Origin: Pseudoduganella armeniaca
GTDB lineage: Bacteria; Pseudomonadota; Gammaproteobacteria; Burkholderiales; Burkholderiaceae_D
Length of the DNA stretch: 64,000 bases
NCBI RefSeq assembly: GCF_003028855.1
Contig: NZ_CP028324.1
Location: 2,728,001 to 2,792,000, forward strand
Reading direction: 5' to 3'
Shown piece after piece: positions 26,779 through 34,797 of this stretch. The position numbers and the translations under genes were made by a program. The notes under the pieces were generated by a model. It saw only the letters and a list, made by a program, of their open reading frames with translations, did no database searches and was not told the DNA's origin. Positions within the stretch are counted from its first letter, which is position 1; each line of letters starts with the position of its first letter.

Positions 26779-27471
26779 ATGGCAGCCGACAAAACGACCG
26801 TACTGATTGTGGAAGACGAACCAGCCATTGTCGAGCTGGTGACGTTCTCGCTGCGCGAGGCAGGCTGGAACTGCTGCGCCGTGCAGAGCACCGCCGAAGC
26901 GTGGGATTTCATCCACGAGCGCAAGCCGCAGCTGATCCTGCTGGACTGGATGCTGCCCGACCAGAGCGGCCTGCGCCTGTTGGCGCGCATCCGCGGCGAC
27001 CGCCACTTCGCGGACATCCCCGTCATCATGCTGACGGCGAAAAGCATGGAAGAGGACAAGCTGGCGGGCCTGAACAGCGGGGCGGACGACTACATCACCA
27101 AGCCGTTCTCGCCGCGCGAGCTGCTGGCCCGCGCTCGAGCCCTGCTTCGCCGCAAGAGCCCCGAGCATGCCGATTCGGCCATGCGCGCGGGACCGATCAC
27201 GCTGGACCCGGTCAGCTGCACGGTCACGATGGGCGAGAACAAGATCGACATCGGCCATGCCGAATACAAGCTGCTGAAGTTCTTCCTGGCCCATCCGGAG
27301 CGGGTGTTCTCGCGCAGCCAGCTGCTCGACAAGGTGTGGGGCGACCACGTTGTCATCGAGGAGCGCACGGTGGATGTGCACGTGCTGCGGCTGAGGAAGG
27401 CCTTGAAGGAAGCGGAGCACCTGATCAAGACGGTGCGCAGCGTGGGCTACATGCTGTCCGAGAAAGCGTAA
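26779..27471 (+). CDS. phoB: Phosphate regulon response regulator PhoB
   Basis: 230 residues. Receiver domain with phospho-aspartate in LILLDWMLPD, followed by an OmpR-type winged helix (FSRSQLLDKVWGDHVVIEERTVDVHVLRLRKA, split here: recognition helix after RSQLLDKVW). It binds the Pho boxes described at 21961-22095. Nine bases separate it from phoU, so phoBR appears to be transcribed with pst, unlike in Escherichia coli where phoBR is separate. Confidence 0.96.
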   Translation: MAADKTTVLIVEDEPAIVELVTFSLREAGWNCCAVQSTAEAWDFIHERKPQLILLDWMLPDQSGLRLLARIRGDRHFADIPVIMLTAKSMEEDKLAGLNSGADDYITKPFSPRELLARARALLRRKSPEHADSAMRAGPITLDPVSCTVTMGENKIDIGHAEYKLLKFFLAHPERVFSRSQLLDKVWGDHVVIEERTVDVHVLRLRKALKEAEHLIKTVRSVGYMLSEKA

Positions 27472-27480
27472 AGGCAGACG

Positions 27481-28791
27481 ATGAATCCGAAGCTGCTGTT
27501 CTGGGTACCGGTGACCTTGCGCCTGGCGTTCGGCGCCGTCGGCGTGGGCGTGCTGTGGTGGTGGCTGGGACCCATGACGGCATTGTGGTCGGCGCTGGTG
27601 CTGGTGCTCGGGATGGCGCTGGTGCAGCTGCACTACCTGTTCCAGCTGTCGGGCTGGCTGGACAACCCGCAGAGCGCCAAGCTGCCGGACGGCTGGGGCG
27701 AATGGACCCCCGTGTTCTCGCGCCTGTACCGCATGCGCCGCGACGACGAGAAGAACCAGGCCGAGCTCACGGAATGGCTGGCGCGCTTTCGCCAGGCGAT
27801 GCACCTGTTGCCGGATGGCGTCGTCATCATGGACGACGTGCTGTTCCTGGAATGGTGCAACCCGGCGGCGGAAGAGCACCTGGGCCTGCGCCAGGAGCGC
27901 GACAAGGGCATGCGCGTGACGAACCTGGTGCGCAGCCCCGACTTCATGGACTACCTGATCCTGGGCCGCTACGACCAGCCGCTGACGCTCTCGTTCCGCG
28001 GCCGCAAGCTGATCGTGCACATCATCCCGTTCGAGAACCGGCGCCAGATCCTCGTCACGCACGACATCACCGAAACCGAACGCACCGACATGATGCGGCG
28101 CGACTTCGTCGCCAACGCCTCGCACGAGCTGCGCACGCCGCTGACGGTGATCGTCGGCTTCCTGGAGATCGCCGCTTCCGAGCAGCTCGACAAGGAGACC
28201 CGCCAGGCCCACCTGAAGCTGATGATGGAGCAGGGCCACCGCATGCAGCACCTGATCGAGGACATGCTGACGTTGTCGCGACTGGAGTCGCTGGACCATC
28301 CGATGCGCGCCGAGCGCGTCGACATCGGCAAGCTGCTGCTGCGCGTGCAGCGTGACGCGCAGGCGCTGTCGGCCGGCAAGCACGAGGTGACCCTGGACGT
28401 GCAGGGCGGCGACCTGATGGGCAGTGGCGAAGAGTTGTACAGTGCCTTCGGCAACCTGGCCGCCAACGCGGTGCGCTACACCCCGGCCGGCGGCCGGATC
28501 CACCTGCGCTGGGAGGATACGGCGTCCGGCGTGCGCTTCGTGGTGCAGGACAACGGCATCGGCATCAGTCCTGAGCACATCAACCGGCTGACCGAGCGCT
28601 TCTACCGCGTCGACAAGAGCCGCTCGCGCGAGACGCAGGGCACGGGCCTGGGCCTGGCCATCGTCAAGCACGTGCTGCTGCGCCACAGCGGCACCCTGAC
28701 GATCGACTCCGAGCCGGGCAAGGGCAGCACCTTTACCGTCAACCTGCCGAAATCGCTGGCGGCCGCGCCGCAGCTGAGCCACGCGGCTTGA
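27481..28791 (+). CDS. phoR: Phosphate regulon sensor histidine kinase PhoR
   Basis: 436 residues. Two N-terminal membrane helices, a cytoplasmic PAS domain (LPDGVVIMDDVLFLEWCNPAA), HisKA with the phospho-acceptor in FVANASHELRTPLTV and a HATPase_c domain (NLAANAVRYTP, DNGIGI, GTGLGLAIVKH). It has no large periplasmic sensor, as expected for PhoR, which reads Pst/PhoU state. It ends the operon; a REP pair follows. Confidence 0.96.
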   Translation: MNPKLLFWVPVTLRLAFGAVGVGVLWWWLGPMTALWSALVLVLGMALVQLHYLFQLSGWLDNPQSAKLPDGWGEWTPVFSRLYRMRRDDEKNQAELTEWLARFRQAMHLLPDGVVIMDDVLFLEWCNPAAEEHLGLRQERDKGMRVTNLVRSPDFMDYLILGRYDQPLTLSFRGRKLIVHIIPFENRRQILVTHDITETERTDMMRRDFVANASHELRTPLTVIVGFLEIAASEQLDKETRQAHLKLMMEQGHRMQHLIEDMLTLSRLESLDHPMRAERVDIGKLLLRVQRDAQALSAGKHEVTLDVQGGDLMGSGEELYSAFGNLAANAVRYTPAGGRIHLRWEDTASGVRFVVQDNGIGISPEHINRLTERFYRVDKSRSRETQGTGLGLAIVKHVLLRHSGTLTIDSEPGKGSTFTVNLPKSLAAAPQLSHAA

Positions 28792-28812
28792 ACACCGCGA
28801 ACGACCGCGATA

Positions 28813-28913
28813 AAAACCGGGGTCAGTCCCCATGCGGGGACAGACCCCAAGCCTGACGCTCCGTCACGGTATCAGGGATTGGGGTCTGTCCCTTCGGGAC
28901 TGACCCCGGTTTT
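28813..28913. repeat. REP/BIME-like inverted pair after phoR
   Basis: Left palindrome 28813-28853 (AAAACCGGGGTCAGTCCCC... to ...GACCCCAAGCC) and right palindrome about 28875-28913 (TTGGGGTCTGTCCC-TTC-GGGACTGACCCCGGTTTT) are inverted copies of each other with a ~20-base centre. This is the same element as in the 16601-17106 array, with a different centre. It may also end phoR transcription. Confidence 0.85.
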
Positions 28914-28944
28914 CATCCGCGGCAGTGAAGAGCTACTCCACAAC

Positions 28945-28953
28945 TGCTACAAT
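28945..28953 (+). promoter_or_regulatory. Extended -10 promoter element of patatin lipoprotein gene
   Basis: TGCTACAAT (TG-N-TACAAT) lies 55 bases before the ATG at 29008, downstream of the REP pair. No clear -35 box, as expected for extended -10 promoters. Confidence 0.4.
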
Positions 28954-29007
28954 CTGGCCGGCCGCGCAAAGCGGCCGCAGTCATTTCCAACCGAGCAGAT
29001 CGAGTAC

Positions 29008-30030
29008 ATGTATCTACAGCGCCTCACCGCGTGCACCCTGGCCGCAGCCCTGCTGGCCGGCTGCGCCACCACCGGCACGACCCCCACGCCCACCGCCGGC
29101 ACGCCGCCTGGCGCCGGCACAGCCGCATTGCCCGCTACCCCGGCAACGCCGCTGCCGCCGGTGATCCCGCCGGCCTTGGCCGACTCCACCGCCAACGTGA
29201 TTCCGGTGCCAACACCGCAGCGCAAGGTCAAGATCGGCCTGGCCCTGGGCGGCGGCGCCGCGCGCGGCTTTGCCCACATCGGCGTCATCAAGGCGCTGGA
29301 AGCGCATGGCATCGTGCCCGACATCGTGGTCGGCACCAGCGCCGGCAGCGTGGTGGGGGCCCTGTACGCGGCCGGCAACAACGCCCATAACCTGCAGAAG
29401 ATGGCCTACGACATGGACGAGGCCTCGATCTCCGACTGGGCGCTGCCGTTGTTCGGCACCAAGTCCGGCGTGCTGAAGGGCGAGGCGCTGCAGAGCTACA
29501 TCAACAAGGCCGTCAAGAACCGGCCCATCGAGAAGCTCAAGCTGCCGTTCGGCGCCGTCGCGTCCGACCTGAAGACGGGCCAGCCGATCCTGTTTACGCG
29601 CGGGAACACGGGGATGGCGGTGCGCGCCAGCTCGGCCGTGCCGGGCGTGTTCCAGCCCGTGACGATCGGCAGCCGCACCTACGTCGATGGCGGCCTGGTC
29701 GCGCCGGTGCCGGTGCGCTTCGCCAAGGAAATGGGCGCCGACTTCATCATCGCCGTCAACATCTCCACGCAGACGGAGGCGCAAGCCGCCGTGTCGTCGC
29801 TGGAAGTGATCATGCAGACGTTCTCCATCATGGGCCAGCGCATCAACCAGTACGAGCTGCGCGACGCCGACGTCGTGATCCAGCCGCCGCTGGGCAATAT
29901 GGCCAGCAACGACTTTGCCAGCCGGGCGCGGGCCATGAGCGCGGGCGAGAAGTCCACGCTGGCCGCGATGGCCCAGATCAAGCAGAAGCTGAAGGCCAAG
30001 CGCGAGGCGCCGACCGTCGCCGCTCAATAA
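29008..30030 (+). CDS. Patatin-like phospholipase lipoprotein
   Basis: 340 residues from ATG 29008. The upstream in-frame extension (MGSVPSGLTPVF...) is just the translated REP repeat and is rejected. Lipoprotein signal with lipobox LLAGC, a Pro/Thr-rich linker of about 45 residues, then a patatin domain: GGGAARGFAHIGVIKAL (oxyanion loop), GTSAGS nucleophile, VDGGLVAPVPV with the catalytic aspartate. It resembles the RssA/YchK group. A periplasmic or outer-membrane-anchored acyl hydrolase is expected. Confidence 0.88.
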   Translation: MYLQRLTACTLAAALLAGCATTGTTPTPTAGTPPGAGTAALPATPATPLPPVIPPALADSTANVIPVPTPQRKVKIGLALGGGAARGFAHIGVIKALEAHGIVPDIVVGTSAGSVVGALYAAGNNAHNLQKMAYDMDEASISDWALPLFGTKSGVLKGEALQSYINKAVKNRPIEKLKLPFGAVASDLKTGQPILFTRGNTGMAVRASSAVPGVFQPVTIGSRTYVDGGLVAPVPVRFAKEMGADFIIAVNISTQTEAQAAVSSLEVIMQTFSIMGQRINQYELRDADVVIQPPLGNMASNDFASRARAMSAGEKSTLAAMAQIKQKLKAKREAPTVAAQ

Positions 30031-30067
30031 GCCCAGTTCGACACCCATTTTCACCACGAGGAACACC

Positions 30068-30472
30068 ATGCAATCGAAGCCGTACCTGAGTCTCGCCGAC
30101 GTTAAAAAAATCGCCGCCGCCGCGGAAGCCGAAGCGCTGGCCAACAACTGGGCCGTGTCCATCGCCATCGTCGACGACGGCGGCCACCTGCTGTGGCAGC
30201 AGCGCCTGGACGGGGCCGCGCCGCTGACGTCGTACATCGCCCCGGCCAAGGCCAAGACGTCGGCGCTGGGCCGGCGCGAATCGCGCGTGTACGAGGAAAT
30301 CATCAACAACGGCCGCGTCGCGTTCCTGTCGGCGCCGGAAGTGGAAGGGCTGCTGGAAGGCGGCGTCAACATTGTCGTCGACGGCCACACGATCGGTGCC
30401 GTGGGCGTGTCCGGCGTCAAGTCCATCGAGGACGCGCAGATCGCCAAGGCCGGTATCGCGGCACTGGGCTAA
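30068..30472 (+). CDS. GlcG/HbpS family heme-binding-like protein
   Basis: 134 residues with the family pattern AVSIAIVDDGGHLLWQQRLDGA, APAKAKTSALGRRES and VVDGHTIGAVGVSG. Members include GlcG and the heme-sensing HbpS, and most are unassigned. No signal peptide, so cytoplasmic. Thirty-seven bases after the patatin gene with ribosome site GAGGA, possibly co-transcribed. Confidence 0.82.
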   Translation: MQSKPYLSLADVKKIAAAAEAEALANNWAVSIAIVDDGGHLLWQQRLDGAAPLTSYIAPAKAKTSALGRRESRVYEEIINNGRVAFLSAPEVEGLLEGGVNIVVDGHTIGAVGVSGVKSIEDAQIAKAGIAALG

Positions 30473-30495
30473 GCTGTTCTGCTGGCGTATGGAAG

Positions 30496-30534
30496 TTGCC
30501 GAAATTCGGGGACAGTCCCCGAGTTTCGGCAATT
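30496..30534. terminator. Long palindrome with GGGGACAGTCCCC core
   Basis: TTGCCGAAATTCGGGGAC pairs with AGTCCCCGAGTTTCGGCAA almost perfectly, followed by TTTTC on the plus strand. It would act as a terminator after the GlcG-like gene. The core resembles the REP family in this window but is not the same sequence. Confidence 0.65.
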
Positions 30535-30610
30535 TTCTTGCGTTTTCGTGAAGCGCCGGCTGGCCTTCGTCGCGAAATTGCAAAAAACATTATTCGAACC
30601 GACAATATTT

Positions 30611-30640
30611 TTGCGCCCACGCGGGTGCAGCGGGTAGACT
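30611..30640 (+). promoter_or_regulatory. Promoter of PEP-CTERM gene 1
   Basis: TTGCGC (30611-30616) and TAGACT (30635-30640) with an 18-base spacer, 28 bases before ATG 30669. Confidence 0.4.
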
Positions 30641-30668
30641 CCTTGGCTTTCCAACACCCGGATCAGCC

Positions 30669-31403
30669 ATGCAAGCAACTCTCATCCGTACTGCGTTTGC
30701 CGCCGCGCTCCTGTGCAGCGGCGCCGCCCAGGCCGGTACCATCGACACGCACGCCTTTACCCTCGACAGCGCCGGCGACGGACCAGCCGCCGACATCGCG
30801 CTGATCGGCGACGATGCGAACCGCGCCACGTTCTCGCTCGACGGCCTGATGCGCCACATGCACAGCAGCGTGGACTCGGCGGGCGTACCGTCCGCTTCCA
30901 CCGACAGCCCCGCGCAGGCCGGCTACGGCATCGGCGTCAAAAGCGGCTACCGCATCACCGGCCTGACGATCAGCGGCACGTTCAGCGGCAGCCTCGCGCC
31001 AGCCGACGGTGGCGCGGCCGGCAACGACATCGGCCTGTCATTCGTGGCCTGGCCGCCGGGGCAAGTGCCACTGTGGTCGAACTATGCCCACGCGGTGGAC
31101 CTGGACGGCGATCACGCCTTTTCCGTGACGCTGGGCACGCAGGCGCTGCGTGGCGAATTCCTGCTGGGTGTGCTCGGCAGCGCTACTGCCAGCGCCGACA
31201 GCGCGTTGTTCCATGACGATGCCACCGACACGGACAGCTGGCTGGGCTCGGCCGCGCAGGTGCGTGTCGGCAACCTCGTGCTGACCGTCGACGTGGCGCC
31301 GGTACCGGAACCGCAGGCTTGGCTGATGTTGCTCGGCGGCATGGGTGCGCTGGGCGCGTGGCGCCGCCGGGTGTCGGCGGCGCGCAACGCCAGTCAGCAA
31401 TAA
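30669..31403 (+). CDS. PEP-CTERM sorting domain protein 1
   Basis: 244 residues. Signal peptide ending AAQA-G; the mature domain starts TIDTHAFTL and has the family motif SGYRITGLTISGTFSGSL near residue 95. The C-terminus is a PEP-CTERM tripartite tail: VPEP, hydrophobic helix WLMLLGGMGALGAW, then RRR. Exosortase would process the tail at the membrane; no exosortase gene is in the window. Closest paralogue is the gene at 33321 (shared IALIG-x-x-AN, IGVKxGYxITG, GND-x-G). Function unknown. Confidence 0.87.
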   Translation: MQATLIRTAFAAALLCSGAAQAGTIDTHAFTLDSAGDGPAADIALIGDDANRATFSLDGLMRHMHSSVDSAGVPSASTDSPAQAGYGIGVKSGYRITGLTISGTFSGSLAPADGGAAGNDIGLSFVAWPPGQVPLWSNYAHAVDLDGDHAFSVTLGTQALRGEFLLGVLGSATASADSALFHDDATDTDSWLGSAAQVRVGNLVLTVDVAPVPEPQAWLMLLGGMGALGAWRRRVSAARNASQQ

Positions 31404-31456
31404 CAGGGCGGACGCGCTTAACTAGCAGTAATGAACGCTGTCGCGGTGGACGCCGG

Positions 31457-31465
31457 TGCTACACT
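31457..31465 (+). promoter_or_regulatory. Extended -10 element of PEP-CTERM gene 2
   Basis: TGCTACACT, 75 bases before ATG 31541. The ten bases GCTACACTGC (31458-31467) recur at 33282-33291 before PEP-CTERM gene 4. Confidence 0.4.
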
Positions 31466-31540
31466 GCTTGCGATGGCCCGTCTTGCGGCAGGTCAGTCGA
31501 ATCGCTCAAGTACACCAATATGTACACCAGGGAGGAAGGC

Positions 31541-32275
31541 ATGAAAGGCACAATGGCCGGGCTTGCGCTCGCAGTGACTTTGATCGGTACGACCGCGCAC
31601 GCGGAGCCCATTCATGTGGAATCGGCAGCGCTGGTGCTCGACAACTTGCCGTCCTACGCGGATGACCGCGTCAGCGTGCTGGCGAACAGTGCCGACGTGC
31701 TGCAGCTGTCGCTGACCGAAATGATCAGCCGCAACAGCAGCGGCGGCGCCGGCTGGTCCGTCTACGACGACCAGGGCAACTTCGCGCAGACGTCCAACCG
31801 CTACGACACGGGTTACCAGCTGACGGTACGCGACGGTTATCGCATCACGTCCATTGAATGGAACCTGACGTTCGACGGCCAGTTGCAGCAGGCCGTGTCG
31901 CCGATCGATCCGCCGGGGCAGGCACGCAACAGCACGTCGAATAACATCCAGCTGACGAGCGGCGGCGCCACCGTGCTGGCCGACAGCCGGGCGCTGCAGG
32001 ACCTGAACGGTTCGCAGTCGGTGCAGGTGACGTTCAACGATATCGGCTTCGCCACGCAGTACGGCCTGCTGTTGCAGTCGGAGGTCTGGATGGGTGCGCA
32101 GGGCATTCCGCCCAATGGCATCCTGCCCGGCATCCCATCCTTCGCGTCGATGAACTTGACGGGCGCCACGCTGACCATCCACACGGCGCTGGCACCGGTG
32201 CCGGAGCCCGGCACGTATGCCATGCTGCTGGGCGGGCTGGCACTGATCGCTGGCATGGCCCGGCGGCGACGCTGA
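31541..32275 (+). CDS. PEP-CTERM sorting domain protein 2
   Basis: 244 residues. The ATG at 31541 has a strong ribosome site (GGAGGAAGG); the longer frame upstream is not needed. Signal peptide MKGTMAGLALAVTLIGTTAHA, then an all-beta-looking domain with the family motif DGYRITSIEWNLTFDGQL. Ends PVPEPGTYAMLLGGLALIAG followed by MARRRR. The most divergent of the five paralogues. A terminator follows at 32296. Confidence 0.87.
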   Translation: MKGTMAGLALAVTLIGTTAHAEPIHVESAALVLDNLPSYADDRVSVLANSADVLQLSLTEMISRNSSGGAGWSVYDDQGNFAQTSNRYDTGYQLTVRDGYRITSIEWNLTFDGQLQQAVSPIDPPGQARNSTSNNIQLTSGGATVLADSRALQDLNGSQSVQVTFNDIGFATQYGLLLQSEVWMGAQGIPPNGILPGIPSFASMNLTGATLTIHTALAPVPEPGTYAMLLGGLALIAGMARRRR

Positions 32276-32295
32276 AATCGGCCGGCAGTGATGGG

Positions 32296-32322
32296 AAACG
32301 GAGCGGCTTGCCGCTCCGTTTT
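32296..32322 (+). terminator. Intrinsic terminator of PEP-CTERM gene 2
   Basis: AAACGGAGCGG and CCGCTCCGTTT form an 11-bp perfect stem with a 4-base loop (CTTG) and a short T run (TTTTC). Confidence 0.8.
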
Positions 32323-32381
32323 CATTACCGGGCCGCCCGGCGCGCATTGTCAAGCCGCCTCAGGTAGGGGTAAGTGGGGAG

Positions 32382-32404
32382 GATTGTGACGGTCCATCAC
32401 AATC
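32382..32404. promoter_or_regulatory. Perfect palindrome upstream of PEP-CTERM gene 3 (operator candidate)
   Basis: GATTGTGA-N7-TCACAATC: 8-base arms, perfect, centred about 85 bases before ATG 32478. It resembles a CRP site (TGTGA-N6-TCACA) but has a 7-base centre, so it is either a variant or another regulator's operator. Confidence 0.55.
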
Positions 32405-32477
32405 GGCAAAATACCAGCTCGGTATTGACTGCGGATGGTATGTCCGCCTCGATCACTTCATCCATTGGGAGGACACC

Positions 32478-33218
32478 ATGAAACAACTGGCAACCGGGCT
32501 CTTGCTCGGCGCGCTGATCTGGCATGCATCGACGGCCCACGCGGCCGCGACGATCGAAACGGCGAACTTCAGCCTGGCCTGGACGGAAAGCTCCGCCAAC
32601 CCCCTGGACATGCAACTGCTGTCCGACACGGATGGCCTGGTGCGTATCGGCATGGCCGTGGGCACCTGGGGCGAGCGCTGGGACACCGACATGCATGGCG
32701 ATGGCGGCATCGGCAACGCGGCCGCGCACCTGTTGACGGGCATCGTCCGGCAAGGCTACCGCATCACGTCGATGACGCTTGGCGCGGTCGTCAACGGTTC
32801 CTTGTACCTGGAAACACGCGACTGCGACCAGTGCGAAACGGCGCCGGGCACGGTGGACAACAGCGCCACTCTGAACTGGTCGATCCTGCGCGGCGGCGAG
32901 CATGCGGTGCTGCCCACCGCTTACGCCAGCCATGTCGACGGCGTCCAGGCCGTTTCGGTGACGAGCCGCCTGCCATTGGAGGGCCCGTTCCAGCTCGCCC
33001 TCGGCGCGGAGAATACCGTCGCGGCCAGCAGCCCGGTGCAGTACGTCTGGAATGGCTGGAACTGGGACCAAACCATCTTGCAAGCCAGCGCGGCCGTCGA
33101 GCTGTCGAATGTCGTGTTGAGCGTGCAGGTGGCGCCGGTACCCGAGCCGTCGAGCTACGCCATGGTGCTGGCGGGCCTGGGCGTTGCCGGCTGGATGGTA
33201 CGGCGCCGCCGGATCTGA
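32478..33218 (+). CDS. PEP-CTERM sorting domain protein 3
   Basis: 246 residues with ribosome site GGGAGGA. Signal peptide ends THAAA; the mature domain opens TIETANFSL, contains RQGYRITSMTLGAVVNGSL and two cysteines (DCDQC), and ends PVPEPSSYAMVLAGLGVAGW plus basic tail MVRRRRI. Closest paralogue is the minus-strand gene at 34057-34797 (same DMxxLS and GYRITSMTL segments, and a Cys pair at a similar place). Function unknown. Confidence 0.87.
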   Translation: MKQLATGLLLGALIWHASTAHAAATIETANFSLAWTESSANPLDMQLLSDTDGLVRIGMAVGTWGERWDTDMHGDGGIGNAAAHLLTGIVRQGYRITSMTLGAVVNGSLYLETRDCDQCETAPGTVDNSATLNWSILRGGEHAVLPTAYASHVDGVQAVSVTSRLPLEGPFQLALGAENTVAASSPVQYVWNGWNWDQTILQASAAVELSNVVLSVQVAPVPEPSSYAMVLAGLGVAGWMVRRRRI

Positions 33219-33261
33219 GGCGACGTTACAAAACAAGACATATTTCCAAACAATCAACGAC

Positions 33262-33320
33262 GGTTTTCTCCGGATGAGCTCGCTACACTGCGGGCCTCGA
33301 ACAACTCATCCGGAGAAACC
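33262..33320 (+). promoter_or_regulatory. Inverted repeat bracketing the promoter/RBS of PEP-CTERM gene 4
   Basis: GGTTTTCTCCGGATGAG (33262-33278) and CTCATCCGGAGAAACC (33305-33320) are inverted copies with one extra T in the left arm; the 26-base interval holds a -10-like TACACT (33284-33289). The right arm contains the GGAG ribosome site and touches the ATG at 33321. It could be a pair of operator half sites or, if transcription starts upstream, a ribosome-site-sequestering hairpin. Confidence 0.6.
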
Positions 33321-34052
33321 ATGCATCTGCTGTCCCGCGCCCTGTGCGCCGCCGTCATCCTCGTCGCCACCGGTTCCGCCCACGCCTTCGATCCGCTGAT
33401 CGAAACGACCGGCTTCACCTTGGGCACGAATGCCACGGAGCCCGTCCCCGGCATCGCGCTGATCGGCGAGACCGCGAACTCGGCCAGCTTCTCGCTGTAC
33501 GGCATCACGGAAGGCTTCCCATTGTCGGTCGACTCCGCGTACCAGCCGTTCGCCAGCGACTACCGCTTCTGGCAGAACGAATACGAGATCGGCGTGAAGG
33601 CCGGCTACAAGATCACCGGCATCACGCTGACGGGGTCGTTCTACGGCGCCCTGGCGCCCGCCCAGTGGACGATGCCGGGCGACGCGGGCAACGACCTGGG
33701 CTTCGGCTTCGGCACCTATCACACGGAGCATCCGCTCGAATCGAACTGGGCGACGGCCAAGGACCTGAACGGTCGCAAGGACTTCTCGCTGACGCTGGGC
33801 AAGACGGCCCTGGAAGGGGAGTTCACGGTATCGTTCAACGGCCGCAACGAGGTGACGGCGGAAAGCGTGTGGTACCTGGACGAGCTGAGCAACGAGCAGT
33901 ACTGGCTGGGTTCATCGGCCAGCGCAGGCCTGGGCCAGCTGACGATGACCGTCAACATCGCCGCCGTCCCGGAACCGCAGACGTGGACGATGTTGCTGGG
34001 CGGCCTGGCGCTGGCCGGCGCGGTGGCGCGCCGGCGACGCCAGGCCGCTTGA
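33321..34052 (+). CDS. PEP-CTERM sorting domain protein 4
   Basis: 243 residues. Signal peptide ends SAHA-F; mature domain LIETTGFTLGTN, motif KAGYKITGITLTGSFYGAL, tail VPEPQTWTMLLGGLALAG plus AVARRRR. Aligns by eye along its whole length with PEP-CTERM protein 1 at 30669. Converges on the minus-strand paralogue at 34057 with a 4-base gap. Confidence 0.87.
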   Translation: MHLLSRALCAAVILVATGSAHAFDPLIETTGFTLGTNATEPVPGIALIGETANSASFSLYGITEGFPLSVDSAYQPFASDYRFWQNEYEIGVKAGYKITGITLTGSFYGALAPAQWTMPGDAGNDLGFGFGTYHTEHPLESNWATAKDLNGRKDFSLTLGKTALEGEFTVSFNGRNEVTAESVWYLDELSNEQYWLGSSASAGLGQLTMTVNIAAVPEPQTWTMLLGGLALAGAVARRRRQAA

Positions 34053-34056
34053 GCGA

Positions 34057-34797
34057 CTAGTGCTGGCGCCGGCGCGCGGCCACGCCCAGCAGGCCCAGGC
34101 CGCCCAGCAGCATGGCATACGTGCCGGGTTCGGGCACGGGGCTGACCTGCACGGTCAGGATCATGTCGCCAAAGCCGAGCGACGCGCGGCTCGGCACGTA
34201 CGAGATATCGCCGTGGCGGTCCTCGACGCCGGCAGTCGCAAACGCCATGCCATAGGTATTGACCTCCAGATCGAACTCGCCCGTCAGCGGCTGGCTGGCC
34301 GTCAGCGAATAGGCATGCGTGCCTTGCGCGTCGTCGAGACGCCACAGGGCCGGACCGGTCGCCGTGCCATTGCGCAGCACCGACATGTCGACCGTGGCCT
34401 GGCTGGCGGCCGTGCCGCGCGCGCAGGCGAGTTGCGCGCTGCCGCACTGGCTGTCCAGTGCCGCCGTTTCCAGGGCGCCGGTGACGGTGCCGGCGAGCGT
34501 CATCGACGTGATGCGATAGCCGGCGGTGACGCTGGCTTGCAGCAGGCCGCCGCCGATGTCCCACTCGGTCTGCGGCAGTTCGTCGGCCGCGACCACCCAC
34601 GCGGGGTTGATTTGCGGCTGCCAGCCACGGACGGCGATGCGAACCTCGCCGCCGACGGCCGACAGGACGGCCATGTCGATCGGATAGGGCATGTCGACGT
34701 GGCTGAGGCGGAAGCCGTCCGTCTCGATCGTGGTGGCGGCGTGCGCAGCCGATACCGCCAGCAGGGCAGCGCCCAGCAGGGCTTGCTTCAATTTCAT
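34057..34797 (-). CDS. PEP-CTERM sorting domain protein 5
   Basis: 246 residues. The ATG at 34797 is chosen because GGAG precedes it and it gives the signal peptide MKLKQALLGAALLAVSAAHA. Mature domain TIETDGFRLSHVD, motif TAGYRITSMTLAGTVTGAL, two cysteines (QCGSAQLAC), tail PVPEPGTYAMLLGGLGLLG plus RRRQH. Paralogue of the gene at 32478, but on the opposite strand. Confidence 0.87.
   Translation of the reverse strand: MKLKQALLGAALLAVSAAHAATTIETDGFRLSHVDMPYPIDMAVLSAVGGEVRIAVRGWQPQINPAWVVAADELPQTEWDIGGGLLQASVTAGYRITSMTLAGTVTGALETAALDSQCGSAQLACARGTAASQATVDMSVLRNGTATGPALWRLDDAQGTHAYSLTASQPLTGEFDLEVNTYGMAFATAGVEDRHGDISYVPSRASLGFGDMILTVQVSPVPEPGTYAMLLGGLGLLGVAARRRQH

Noticed and set aside
26077..28833. 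918-residue minus-strand open frame opposite phoU-phoB-phoR
   Set aside because: Antisense shadow in high-GC sequence.
28879..29007. N-terminal extension MGSVPSGLTPVFIRG of the patatin lipoprotein
   Set aside because: Encoded by the REP repeat; the lipoprotein signal starts at the ATG at 29008. Similar false starts occur at 16997 and 28850.
32382..32404. Calling the palindrome a CRP site outright
   Set aside because: The centre is 7 bases, not 6, so it is listed only as an operator candidate.
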